NCBI GenBank assembly: GCA_902778115.1
Contig: CACYWG010000015.1
Span: forward strand, 1-64,000
Direction of reading: 5' to 3'
DNA: 64,000 nt
Source of the DNA: Oscillospiraceae bacterium
GTDB lineage: Bacteria > Bacillota > Clostridia > Oscillospirales > Oscillospiraceae
This document shows positions 48,337-56,181 of the stretch, piece by piece. Below the pieces are notes generated by a model that had not been told where the DNA came from, did no database searches, and saw only the letters and a list, made by a program, of their open reading frames with translations. Within the stretch, counting starts at the first letter, position 1. Each line of letters opens with the position of its first letter. The translations under genes and the position numbers were made by a program.

Positions 48337-49817
48337 ACAGAATCGGATTCGACCACGAACAGTACGTCAAGCTCCAGAGCCAGAAGATCCGCGACCGCAT
48401 CAGCCAGTTCGGCGGCAAGCTGTATCTGGAATTCGGCGGCAAGCTCTTTGACGACTATCACGCCTCCCGCGTGCTGCCGGGCTTCCAGCCGGACAGCAAG
48501 GTGAAGATGCTGCTGGAGATGAAGGACGAAGCGGAGATCGTCATCGCCATCTCGGCCGACGATATCGAGCGCAGCAAGCGCCGCGGCGACCTCGGCATCA
48601 CCTATGACGACGACACTCTGCGCCTGATCGACGCCTTCCGCGGCATCGGGCTCTATATCGGCAGCGTCGTCATCACGCACTACCGCGAGCAGGCCATCGC
48701 CGACAAGTTCATTCACCGCCTGCAGGCGCTGGGCATCCGCGTCTACAAGCATTACATCATCCCCGACTACCCCGCCAATATCCCGCTGATCGTCTCGGAC
48801 GAGGGCTTCGGACGCAACGACTATATTGAGACCGAGCGCAGCCTCGTCGTCGTCACCGCGCCCGGCCCCGGCAGCGGCAAGATGGCCACCTGCCTGAGCC
48901 AGCTGTATCACGAATACAAACGCGGCGTGCGCGCCGGCTACGCCAAGTTCGAGACCTTCCCGGTCTGGAACCTGCCGCTCAAGCATCCGGTGAACCTGGC
49001 CTACGAGGCTGCCACCGCAGATCTGGACGACGTGAACATGATCGACCCCTTCCACCTGGAGGCCTATGGCGTCAGCACCGTCAACTACAACCGCGACGTG
49101 GAGATCTTCCCCGTCCTGGAGGCGATGTTCCGCCGGATCTACGGCGAGAGCCCCTACAAGAGCCCCACGGACATGGGCGTCAACGTCATCGCCCAGTGCA
49201 TCACGGACGACGAAGCCTGCCGCGAAGCCTCGCGCCAGGAGATCCTGCGCCGCTGGTATGATACGGCCGTCTCCGTCCGCCAGGGCCTGTCCCAGCCGGA
49301 AGAGCTGCGCAAGCTGGAGCTCATCATGAACTCCCTCGACATCACGCCGGAGGATCGGCCGGTCGTCGCCGCGGCGCTCAAGCGCGCGGAGGAGACCGGC
49401 GGCCCGGCCATGGCGCTTGAGCTGCCGGACGGCAGCATCGTCACCGGCAAAACGAGCTCTTTGCTGGGCGCGGCCTCTGCCTGCCTGCTCAATGCGCTCA
49501 AAAAGCTCGCCGGCATCGACAAGAAGCTGCTGCTGATCGCGCCGGGCATCATCCAGCCCATCCAGCACCTGAAGGTGGAGCACCTGGGCAACCACAACCC
49601 GCGCCTGCACACCGACGAGCTGCTGATCGCCCTGTCGATCTGCGCGGTGACTAACCCGATGGCGGAAATCACGATCGACCAGCTCAATTTCCTGCGCGGC
49701 TGTGAGGCGCACTCCTCGGTCATCCTCTCCCACGTGGACGCCGATCTCTTCAAAAAGCTGGGCGTGAACCTCACCACCGAAGCGAAATACCAGGCCAAGA
49801 AGCTGTACCATAAATAA
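48333..49817 (+). CDS. DUF1846 (UPF0371) family protein
   Basis: The 494-residue product is full length for the DUF1846 family (NRIGFDHEQYVKLQSQKI; RVLPGFQPDSKVKMLL; VVVTAPGPGSGKMATCLSQLYHEY, which looks like a P-loop; SNAD-like NLAYEAATADLDDVN). Crystal structures of the family show a multi-domain protein of undecided function; nucleotide binding is plausible from GPGSGKMAT. Its start overlaps the acyltransferase stop, so the pair is translated together. The operon ends in a terminator. Confidence 0.9.
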   Translation: MNRIGFDHEQYVKLQSQKIRDRISQFGGKLYLEFGGKLFDDYHASRVLPGFQPDSKVKMLLEMKDEAEIVIAISADDIERSKRRGDLGITYDDDTLRLIDAFRGIGLYIGSVVITHYREQAIADKFIHRLQALGIRVYKHYIIPDYPANIPLIVSDEGFGRNDYIETERSLVVVTAPGPGSGKMATCLSQLYHEYKRGVRAGYAKFETFPVWNLPLKHPVNLAYEAATADLDDVNMIDPFHLEAYGVSTVNYNRDVEIFPVLEAMFRRIYGESPYKSPTDMGVNVIAQCITDDEACREASRQEILRRWYDTAVSVRQGLSQPEELRKLELIMNSLDITPEDRPVVAAALKRAEETGGPAMALELPDGSIVTGKTSSLLGAASACLLNALKKLAGIDKKLLLIAPGIIQPIQHLKVEHLGNHNPRLHTDELLIALSICAVTNPMAEITIDQLNFLRGCEAHSSVILSHVDADLFKKLGVNLTTEAKYQAKKLYHK

Positions 49818-49832
49818 AGAACTTCAAATAGA

Positions 49833-49870
49833 AAAAAACCACGGGAAAGCAGAACTTTTCCGTGGTTTTT
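49833..49870 (+). terminator. Rho-independent terminator after the DUF1846 gene
   Basis: AAACCACGG-gaaa-gcagaac-ttttc-CGTGGTTTTT: outer 8-bp stem and an inner AAA/TTT pairing. Confidence 0.85.
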
Positions 49871-49943
49871 CTGTTCTTTTGGCGAAGGCCTTGACGGGAA
49901 ACGGGAAATCCCATAGCCTGTCTCTCGGAGGTGGTCATCGGGA

Positions 49944-50489
49944 ATGAAAAAAGGGATTTGCATGATCCTGGCGCTGCTGCTGACGGCGTCCGCCAACCTG
50001 CACGTCTGTGCCCGTCTGAGCGCGGACAGCGGCGCGGTTTCGGAGCTGTTCAGCATGGGCGCCGTTGTGCGCGGCCTCCGGGCGGCCGAGGCCGCGGCGG
50101 CGGAGCTGTCAGACGGACTGGGTGCTCCGCCCGGGCTGAAAGCAAGTCTGGTCCTGTCCTTGCCGCCGCCCTCGGACGCAGCGGGCGGAGTCAGTGATTT
50201 CCTGCTGCGGCAGACGCCGGGCGTGGCGCTGCGGGCGGCCTGCCGCGTCAACGGACTGTACATAGGATGCACTGCCGAGGAGGACAAGCTCCGTGAGGCG
50301 CTGCGGCGGCATATCTTCGGCACGCGGCCGCCGGGCGCGGTCAGCGGCCGGTATACGGAGGAGATCGAGATCCGCCCGGTTTACACCCGCCCGGGGCGGG
50401 AGAGCACGGCGGAGGATCTGTGCATGCTCGTCACCGGCCTTGTCCCGGTGATGTACACCGACGGCGAGGGAAAAGTCATCGCGGGTTAA
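49944..50489 (+). CDS. Small secreted protein related to the leader domain of LysM/M23-type wall proteins
   Basis: The 181-residue protein has a signal peptide (MKKGICMILALLLTASANLH, cleavage near residue 23). After a low-complexity Ala/Leu-rich part it contains VNGLYIGCTAEEDKLREALRRHI and RYTEEIEIRPVYTRPG, a pattern I recognise from the segment in front of LysM and G5 domains in clostridial M23 peptidases (an 'own-name plus VEFVDEVEV' repeat). The LysM, G5 and peptidase domains are absent. It may be a degraded remnant or a stand-alone protein. The start follows GGAGG at a long spacing. Its last four bases overlap those of the convergent membrane protein gene. Confidence 0.55.
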   Translation: MKKGICMILALLLTASANLHVCARLSADSGAVSELFSMGAVVRGLRAAEAAAAELSDGLGAPPGLKASLVLSLPPPSDAAGGVSDFLLRQTPGVALRAACRVNGLYIGCTAEEDKLREALRRHIFGTRPPGAVSGRYTEEIEIRPVYTRPGRESTAEDLCMLVTGLVPVMYTDGEGKVIAG

Positions 50490-51772
50490 ACCAGGCACAG
50501 CAGCGAGAGCGTTGCCGCGCCGAAGTACATCCAGGCGCGAAAGCTCTTTTTTCCGGTGAACAGGGTGGTCAGCGCGCAGACGCAGCCGGCAGCGAGCACG
50601 CAGACCAGCCAGAACGACTGCAGACGCAGGGGCGTGAAGCCGAAGCAGTCGATGTACAGGCCCAGTTTGGAGGCCGCGATCACCGCGAACAGCAGGCTTT
50701 CGCCCAGCAGCACCGCGGCGAGGACGCGCAGCAGCGTCTGCTCCCGCAGCGAGAGCGAAGGCAGCCGCGAGGCCAGCCACAGCAGCGCAAAGTTTACCGC
50801 CATCACCCGGCACAGCTCGAAAAAGCCCTGCCGAGCGTATTCGGCCACCACAAAGCCTTCGGGCAGCGTGCGGGTGAAGGCGCCGAACAGATAGCGTGCC
50901 TGCAGGATGAAAAAGGCGAGGTAGAGCAGCGCAAAGGCCGCCATCAGCACGGCAAAAACCGGCGCGGGCACCCGGCGCAGGGTCGCCAGCCAGGTCTTGA
51001 GCCGGCTGCCGCGAGCCCGGATCAGCTCTGCATCCTCCCGCGCGGCGCCGGCCAGCAGACCGAAGACGTACGCGCCGACGGGCAGGGAGAAGAGCAGGCG
51101 GATCCCGTCAAAATCAAAGGAAAACCAGCTGGCAAAGTCCTTGAGCAGCGCGCCGAAGCCCTCGTCCGCCCGCATCAGCAGCTGCACGGCCTTGGCAAAA
51201 AGCAGCACGGCGGCGAGCACCGCCGCGGCGCTCCAGACGAGCGTTTCGGTCTTCACGCGCTTTTCGCCGCGGCCGAGGTGCTTCAGGCCGTACCAAAGGC
51301 TGCGGACGCGCAGGAAAAAGTGCTTGAAGGGGAAGATAATGAAACCATTGAGCGCGTCGAGCGGCAGCAGATGCCCGCTTTCGCCCTCACTGAGCCGTCC
51401 GCTGCGGCTGAGTACCCACCAGACGGCGAAAATGTGGAGGAAAAACAGCGGGAAAAAGGCCTCTTCCCAGGCATTGTAACGGTCAAAGACCACCGAGGCG
51501 GTGAGAACCAGCATGCAGCCGAGCCAGACCCAGCTTTCGCGCGGCCGCGGGGTCTCGCGGTGCAGCAGCTCCGCGAGACCGATGAAGGCGGCCACAAAGA
51601 CCAGCAGCCATCCGGGCTGCTCCAGATCGAACCAGATCCAGCCCAGCACATAGCAGGCGAGCGCCGCGGCGATTTCCACCCAGGAGGCGGAAAAGCGCGG
51701 TTTTTCCGGCAAAATGGGTGCAGGCATTTCTCCGGCGGAGAGCTCCTCCCCCGGCAGTTTCGTATCGTTCAT
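50486..51772 (-). CDS. Multi-pass membrane protein (DUF4153/DUF4173 type)
   Basis: The ATG at 51772 follows AAAGGAG; the frame to 51871 crosses the family B repeat. The 428-residue protein has about ten hydrophobic helices and the segment LPLDALNGFIIFPFKHFF, typical of DUF4153/DUF4173-like clostridial proteins of unknown function. In related genomes these genes sit beside an XRE regulator and a DUF2975 protein, as here (51915-52578, same strand), which suggests one operon. The family B repeat lies between this gene and the regulator. No catalytic residues are evident. Confidence 0.75.
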   Translation of the reverse strand: MNDTKLPGEELSAGEMPAPILPEKPRFSASWVEIAAALACYVLGWIWFDLEQPGWLLVFVAAFIGLAELLHRETPRPRESWVWLGCMLVLTASVVFDRYNAWEEAFFPLFFLHIFAVWWVLSRSGRLSEGESGHLLPLDALNGFIIFPFKHFFLRVRSLWYGLKHLGRGEKRVKTETLVWSAAAVLAAVLLFAKAVQLLMRADEGFGALLKDFASWFSFDFDGIRLLFSLPVGAYVFGLLAGAAREDAELIRARGSRLKTWLATLRRVPAPVFAVLMAAFALLYLAFFILQARYLFGAFTRTLPEGFVVAEYARQGFFELCRVMAVNFALLWLASRLPSLSLREQTLLRVLAAVLLGESLLFAVIAASKLGLYIDCFGFTPLRLQSFWLVCVLAAGCVCALTTLFTGKKSFRAWMYFGAATLSLLCLV

Positions 51773-51793
51773 ATGATGCTCCTTTCGTTTGCA

Positions 51794-51912
51794 GGCTCCC
51801 TTTCGCAAAAAGGGAGCTGGCGCAAAGCGCCTGAGGGTTTTCCACTCATCAGGGTTGAAGAAACCCTCCACCGCGCGGGCGCGGTCCCCCTCCCTTCTGC
51901 GGAAGGGAGGCT
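51794..51912. repeat. Family B paired palindromic repeat, copy 2
   Basis: GGCTCCCTTT-cgcaa-AAAGGGAGCT, hairpin GGCGC-aaa-GCGCC and TGAGGG, then AACCCTC, hairpin CCGCG-cggg-CGCGG and CTCCCTT-ctgcgg-AAGGGAGGCTTC. The end palindromes are almost identical to copy 1 at 14056-14190, the inner hairpins are unrelated. It lies between two minus-strand genes. Confidence 0.85.
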
Positions 51913-51914
51913 TC

Positions 51915-52118
51915 TTACGGCTTATACTCCAAGATATCCCCGGGCTGGCAGTCCAGGGCGCTGCAGAGGGCCATCAGCGTGGAAAATCGGATGGCCTTGG
52001 CCTTGCCGGTCTTTAAAATGGAAAGATTCGCCGGGGTGATGCCGATGCGCTCGGCCAGCTCTCCGCTCGAGATCTTCCGTTTGGCCATCATGACGTCCAG
52101 ATTGACTAAAATCTCCAT
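51915..52118 (-). CDS. Small XRE-family (Cro/cI) transcriptional regulator
   Basis: The 67-residue protein is a single helix-turn-helix: LDVMMAKRKISSGELAERIG, ITPANLSILKTGKAKAIRF, and LDCQPGDILEYKP at the end, as in the YozG group. It is ten bases downstream of the DUF2975 gene on the minus strand and probably regulates that operon, with the tandem 21-bp repeats at 52626-52667 as candidate target. It lacks any effector domain. Confidence 0.9.
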   Translation of the reverse strand: MEILVNLDVMMAKRKISSGELAERIGITPANLSILKTGKAKAIRFSTLMALCSALDCQPGDILEYKP

Positions 52119-52128
52119 CGCCGCGCCC

Positions 52129-52578
52129 TCAGATGGTCAGATCCAGCTCGGATTTCATGGCGATCGCCTGCTGGAACACGTTTTTGACGACGCGGACGAT
52201 CAGGCACATAAAGCCGGCCGCGGCGGTAATGAGCAGGAAGGACGGGTAATACAGCGCGCTGACGAGGCACAGCAGCGCCGCGCCCACGCAGCACCAGCTG
52301 ACGATGCGAAGCCGGCGGACGTTCTCTGCGGTGAAGATCTCGCCGCGCTTGATGCTGCCCAGAAGCCCCCAGAGCTTCCACAGCAGCAGCCAGGCAAACA
52401 CGCTGCAGGCATAGACTGTCGCGGTGAAATACCAGACGCTGCCGCGGTCGAGCCCGCGCAGCAGCACAAACCAGCTCGCCGCCCAGTAGCAGCCGATATC
52501 CAACGCCAGCAGCAGCGCGGCAAAAACCGCCGTGCAGATCTGCGTCAGCAGAATGCTCTGATCTTTATCCCAGTTCAT
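52129..52578 (-). CDS. DUF2975 membrane protein
   Basis: The 149-residue protein has four transmembrane helices (about 10-32, 50-70, 95-112 and 115-130) with the loop SIKRGEIFTAENVRRLR, characteristic of DUF2975. These proteins are nearly always encoded immediately before a YozG-type XRE regulator, as here. Function is unknown; a membrane sensor or regulator-tethering role has been suggested by that linkage. The ATG at 52578 follows GAGGAGG. Confidence 0.9.
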   Translation of the reverse strand: MNWDKDQSILLTQICTAVFAALLLALDIGCYWAASWFVLLRGLDRGSVWYFTATVYACSVFAWLLLWKLWGLLGSIKRGEIFTAENVRRLRIVSWCCVGAALLCLVSALYYPSFLLITAAAGFMCLIVRVVKNVFQQAIAMKSELDLTI

Positions 52579-52610
52579 GAGCCCTTCCTCCTCTGGCTTT
52601 CTATGGCAGT

Positions 52611-52639
52611 ATCATAACATTCAACTTATCGCTTGTCAA
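52611..52639 (-). promoter_or_regulatory. Sigma-A promoter of the DUF2975/XRE module
   Basis: Minus strand TTGACA (52634-52639), 17 bp, TATGAT (52611-52616), 32 bp before the start codon. The -35 lies inside the first of two tandem 21-bp repeats. Confidence 0.85.
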
Positions 52640-52667
52640 TGAAAAATTATCGTTTTTCAATAAAACC
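52626..52667. promoter_or_regulatory. Two tandem 21-bp direct repeats over the -35, probable regulator sites
   Basis: Plus strand: TTATCGcTTgTCAATgAAAAa (52626-52646) and TTATCGtTTtTCAATaAAAcc (52647-52667). About 16 of the first 19 positions agree. A 21-bp period places both copies on the same face of the helix, two turns apart, over the -35 and its upstream flank. Confidence 0.7.
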
Positions 52668-52707
52668 ACGATGGCAAAAAAGGATGGCGCTTTCGCTCCA
52701 CCCTTTT

Positions 52708-52732
52708 CTGAAAACTAAAAACTGAAAACTAA
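52708..52732. repeat. AGTTTTTAG-type repeat (family D), copy 2, at the divIVA-like stop
   Basis: CTGAAAACTAAAAACTGAAAACTAA, i.e. on the minus strand TTAGTTTTCAGTTTTTAGTTT-type iterations that start at the stop codon of the divIVA-like gene (TAG at 52729-52731). Confidence 0.8.
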
Positions 52733-53274
52733 TCCTCCGTGCCGATGGCCTCCAGCTCGCGGGCGATGGCGTCCACCTTGTCGCTGAGGTCGTCGGGCGC
52801 GGCCTCGTCGGCGGGCGCTTCGGCTTCGGAGAAGCTGCGCAGCTCGCCGCTGAGATCCTCCATCATGCCCAGCAACTGCACGCGCAGCCGCTGTTCCAGC
52901 TCGCCCAGGCGCTGCGGCATCTCACGCCGCTGCGCTTCGGCTTCGGCGTTGGCCTCGCGGCAGTTGCGCTCGGCCTCGGCGGTCATCTCCCGGCTGAGGC
53001 GTTTCGCCTCGGTGAGGATCTTTTCGGCCTGGGTCTGCGCGTCCGCGATGATCTGCTGGGCGATGGCCTTGGCGGACAGCAGCGTGTCGCCGATCTCGTC
53101 CTTCTGGCCGTGCAGGGCGTAGAGCTGGCGGCCCAGGAGCTCGTTTTCGCGGTTCAAGAGCAGAGCCTGCCGCTTGATATCATCCAGCACAGCCTCCACC
53201 TTGTTGGCGTTATAGTATTTTTTCTTGACGAGGTCAATGTTGATCGCGTCGAAATAGGCCTGATCGAGCGCCAT
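52729..53274 (-). CDS. DivIVA-like coiled-coil protein
   Basis: The ATG at 53274 follows AGGAGGTG; the frame beyond it runs through a promoter. The 181-residue protein opens with ALDQAYFDAINIDLVKKKYYNANKVEAVLDDI, a diverged DivIVA-type membrane-targeting and crossed-loop region, then a long coiled coil (about 35-150: KAIAQQIIADAQTQAEKILTEAKRL, typical of SepIVA/YlmH-neighbour DivIVA-like proteins) and an acidic C-terminus. DivIVA proteins recognise negative membrane curvature and organise division or wall synthesis. The diverged N-terminus makes the exact subgroup uncertain. Confidence 0.75.
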   Translation of the reverse strand: MALDQAYFDAINIDLVKKKYYNANKVEAVLDDIKRQALLLNRENELLGRQLYALHGQKDEIGDTLLSAKAIAQQIIADAQTQAEKILTEAKRLSREMTAEAERNCREANAEAEAQRREMPQRLGELEQRLRVQLLGMMEDLSGELRSFSEAEAPADEAAPDDLSDKVDAIARELEAIGTED

Positions 53275-53316
53275 ACCGCACCTCCTGTCCAAAGCGGGAT
53301 CCTTGAAATTATAGAA

Positions 53317-53345
53317 AGTATAGCAGATTTTTCCGGCCAAATCAA
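53317..53345 (-). promoter_or_regulatory. Promoter of the divIVA-like gene
   Basis: Minus strand TTGATT (53340-53345), 17 bp, TATACT (53317-53322), 43 bp before the start codon. Confidence 0.7.
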
Positions 53346-53372
53346 CTGCCCGCGCGCGAAAGAGCGGGGAAT

Positions 53373-53402
53373 TTGACAAGCGGGCGGAAGACTTGTTATA
53401 AT
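53373..53402 (+). promoter_or_regulatory. Sigma-A promoter of the HAD phosphatase gene
   Basis: Perfect TTGACA (53373-53378), 18 bp, perfect TATAAT (53397-53402), 29 bp before the ATG. Confidence 0.88.
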
Positions 53403-53431
53403 CCCCTCATCAAACACAGAGGGGCAAGCCA

Positions 53432-54259
53432 ATGACAAGAAAACCGAAACTGATCGCCTTTGACCTGGACGGCACGCTGCTCGACAGCCGCAAGGGTCTT
53501 TCCGAGCGCAATCGCCGCGCGCTGATCGCCGCGGGCGAGGCAGGGATCTGGCTCGTGCCGGCCACGGGGCGCATCCCGGCGGGCCTGCCGGAGGAGCTTC
53601 GCGGCATGCCGGGCCTTCGCTGGGGCATCCTCTCCAATGGCGCGGAGATCTATGACTTTGAGACGCAGCGGATCGTGCACCGCGAGGAGATCCCGCTCGA
53701 CACGGCGCTGGACGTGCTGGACTACGCCGAGTCCCTCGGCCTGCCCTATGACTGCTATCAGGACAACTGGGGCTATATTTCGGAGGCGGTCAAGGCCCGC
53801 GCGCCGGAGTTCATCCCCGATCCCGGCATCCTCGATCTGATGGAGCGGCTGCGCACGCCGGTGCCGGAGCTGCGCGCGTATCTGCGCGGCAAGGGCGAGG
53901 CGCTGCAGAAGCTGCAGCTGTATTTCACCGATCTGGCTCTGCGCGAGCGTCTGCTACGCGAGCTGCCGGAAAAGTACCCGATGCTCGCCGTCACGACTTC
54001 GATCCCCTTCAACATCGAGATCAACAGCGCCCTGTCCACCAAGGGCCGTGCGCTGGAAAGCCTCTGCAAAATGCTGGGCATCGATCCGGCCGAGACGATC
54101 GCCTTCGGCGACGGCAGCAATGATATTTCGCTGCTGCGCGCGGCAGGCTGCGGTGTCGCGATGGAAAACGCGGAGCCCGCGGTCAAGGCGGCGGCCGACC
54201 GCGTCACGCTCACGAACGACGCGTCCGGCGTGGCAATGGTGCTGGAAGAATATCTGTGA
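53432..54259 (+). CDS. Cof-type HAD-superfamily hydrolase
   Basis: The 275-residue protein has HAD motif I FDLDGTLLDS (Asp10, Asp12), motif II near LVPATGR, a C2-type cap domain in the middle, and motifs III/IV at KGRALESLCKMLGI and AFGDGSNDISLLRAAG. It belongs to the Cof/YbiV/YidA group, which dephosphorylates sugar phosphates, FMN, PLP precursors or related metabolites with overlapping specificity. The substrate cannot be told. The ATG follows GAGGGG. The stop codon runs into a family C repeat. Confidence 0.92.
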   Translation: MTRKPKLIAFDLDGTLLDSRKGLSERNRRALIAAGEAGIWLVPATGRIPAGLPEELRGMPGLRWGILSNGAEIYDFETQRIVHREEIPLDTALDVLDYAESLGLPYDCYQDNWGYISEAVKARAPEFIPDPGILDLMERLRTPVPELRAYLRGKGEALQKLQLYFTDLALRERLLRELPEKYPMLAVTTSIPFNIEINSALSTKGRALESLCKMLGIDPAETIAFGDGSNDISLLRAAGCGVAMENAEPAVKAAADRVTLTNDASGVAMVLEEYL

Positions 54260-54290
54260 ATTCGGAATTCGGAGTTCGGAATTCGGAATA
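54258..54290. repeat. GGAATTCG-type repeat (family C), copy 4, at the HAD gene stop
   Basis: GAATTCGGAATTCGG, AGTTCGGAATTCGG, AATA, starting with the last two bases of the TGA stop. Confidence 0.85.
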
Positions 54291-54296
54291 AACAGC

Positions 54297-54340
54297 CCGA
54301 GGGCGGATGCAAGATCGCATCCGCCCTCGGCTTGCTTTTG
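54297..54340. terminator. Terminator hairpin between the HAD and M3 peptidase genes
   Basis: CCGAGGGCGGATGC-aagatc-GCATCCGCCCTCGG, a perfect 14-bp stem followed by CTTGCTTTTGG on the plus strand. It ends six bases before the convergent peptidase stop and can serve both. Confidence 0.78.
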
Positions 54341-54345
54341 GATGA

Positions 54346-56028
54346 TTACCGCAGGGTCTCGAGCAGCGCTTCGACCTGTTCGGCCAGGGCTTTCAGAGAA
54401 CCCGGCGTGAAAGGAGAGGGGAAGCCCGCCTCTTCCAGCAGGTCGGTCCAGACCTTTTCGCCGCCCTGCTTCGACAGACGCAGGTAGCGCGCGAAGGCGT
54501 CGGCATAGTCCTTGCGGCTGGCCAGCAGGAAGTGGAAGGCGGCCGTCTGCGCCAGGCAGTAGTCAATGTAGTAGAAGGGGCTTTCGTAGATGTGCATCTG
54601 GTACTGCCAGCGGGTGCCCTTGTCGAGATAGGGCATGCCCTCAAAGGAGATGTGCGGGCGGAACTGCTTTTCCAGCTTGAGCCACTCGGCGTCGCGCTCG
54701 TCGGGCGTGAGCTCGGGGTGCTCGTAGACGATGTGCTGGAAGGCGTCGACCATGGTGCCGTAGGGGATGAAGGAGAAGCTCTCGAGCGCGTGCATGTATT
54801 TGTACTTCTCCGCGTCCGCGCCGAAGAACTTTTCCATGTAGGGCCAGGCAAAGAACTCCATGCTCATCGAGTGGGTCTCGGCGGTCTCCATGCCGCCGCA
54901 GCCGAGCTCGAGCGCAAAGCGGTTATCGACGATGAGGTAGGCGTTGAGCGCGTGGCCGGCCTCATGGGTCACGACGTCCACGTCGCCGGCGGTGCCGTTG
55001 AAGTTGGCGAGGATGAAGGGCTGCTTGTACTTGGCAAATTCGGTGCAGTAGCCGCCGCCCCACTTGTTCTTGCGGGACTCGACGTCGAAGGCGTCGTTTT
55101 CGAGCATCATGTCGATGAAGGCGCCGGTCTCCTCGCCCATGGCGTGGTACATCTCCTTCGCCGCGGCGAAGATCTCCTCCTTGCCGCGCGGCGCGGGATC
55201 GCCGCCGGGGATGATCACGCCGTCGTCGTAGAAGTGGTAGTCCTCGATGCCGAGGCGCCTGGCGTTCTCCGTGCGCAGACGGGCCACGACAGGCACGATG
55301 TCGCGCAGGACGTTTTCGCGGAAGGTTTTGACCTTCTCCTGGTCGTAGCAGAGGCGGCCCATGCGGTAGTAGCCGAGTTCGACGAAGTTGACGTAGCCCA
55401 TCTTCTTCGCCATGCGGTCGCGGACCTTCACCAGCAGGTCGAAGATCTCGTCCAGCTCCGCCTTGTGCGCCTCCAGACCGCGGCCGAGCACCTCATAGCA
55501 TTCTTTGCGGGTGGCGCGGTCGGCGTCCTTGGCGTATTTCATCAGCGAGGCGCGGGGCAGGGTCTCGCCGCGGAACTCAAATTCCATCGCACTCATCAGG
55601 TCGGAATAGCGGCGCACGAGCTTGTTTTCTTCGACCATATCCTCGATCACGGCCTCGGACATGGACTTTCTGGCCACCTCCATCGACTGGAACAGCACCG
55701 GAGACAGAGCCTTTTCCAGCTCGGCGCGGAAGGGCGAATCCAGCAGGGCAGAGGCATACTGGATCGTGTAATTGCTGACCGCGGGGCCGATCTCGTCGTA
55801 GTATTCGTTTTCGGCCACGTAGAACTCGTCCACGGTGTTGATCGTATAACGCATGGAGGCGAGGCTTGCATTGGTGGAGAACTCCAGTTCGATCTTCAGA
55901 TAATCCTCGCGGGCTTTCAGGATCTCCTCGACGCTCGTCGCATTCTGGATGCGGGGGATCACGTCTTCCATCACGGCGGCGACTTCCTCGAGCGTAACGC
56001 GGCGATAGGGCAGTTCGGGCACTTTCAT
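54346..56028 (-). CDS. M3-family oligoendopeptidase (PepF-like)
   Basis: The ATG at 56028 lies eight bases after AAAGGA; seven codons upstream are not needed. The 560-residue protein has the zinc site HEAGHALNAY with the third ligand Glu in GGMETAETHSMSMEF, and the all-helical M3 fold. Oligoendopeptidases of this type cleave cytoplasmic oligopeptides of about 6-20 residues. Length is close to that of Firmicutes PepF-type enzymes. It is monocistronic; the gene next to it, an M18 aminopeptidase, is divergent and may finish peptide breakdown. Confidence 0.93.
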   Translation of the reverse strand: MKVPELPYRRVTLEEVAAVMEDVIPRIQNATSVEEILKAREDYLKIELEFSTNASLASMRYTINTVDEFYVAENEYYDEIGPAVSNYTIQYASALLDSPFRAELEKALSPVLFQSMEVARKSMSEAVIEDMVEENKLVRRYSDLMSAMEFEFRGETLPRASLMKYAKDADRATRKECYEVLGRGLEAHKAELDEIFDLLVKVRDRMAKKMGYVNFVELGYYRMGRLCYDQEKVKTFRENVLRDIVPVVARLRTENARRLGIEDYHFYDDGVIIPGGDPAPRGKEEIFAAAKEMYHAMGEETGAFIDMMLENDAFDVESRKNKWGGGYCTEFAKYKQPFILANFNGTAGDVDVVTHEAGHALNAYLIVDNRFALELGCGGMETAETHSMSMEFFAWPYMEKFFGADAEKYKYMHALESFSFIPYGTMVDAFQHIVYEHPELTPDERDAEWLKLEKQFRPHISFEGMPYLDKGTRWQYQMHIYESPFYYIDYCLAQTAAFHFLLASRKDYADAFARYLRLSKQGGEKVWTDLLEEAGFPSPFTPGSLKALAEQVEALLETLR

Positions 56029-56077
56029 GGCGTTTTTCCTTTCTGACAATCAGTAAATGGGGCATTTTTCTGCTTTC

Positions 56078-56106
56078 ACTATACAGGAGATTCTAAATTT
56101 TTTCAA
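56078..56106 (-). promoter_or_regulatory. Promoter of the M3 peptidase gene
   Basis: Minus strand TTGAAA (56101-56106), 17 bp, TATAGT (56078-56083), 50 bp before the start. A divergent promoter for the M18 gene may include TATATT (56136-56141), but its -35 is poor. Confidence 0.68.
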
Positions 56107-56181
56107 TCCTTATATGCAAAGCGGGAAAACTGTGGTATATTGATACATACCAAAATTGACCGCAGTAAAGGAGGATCCGGG

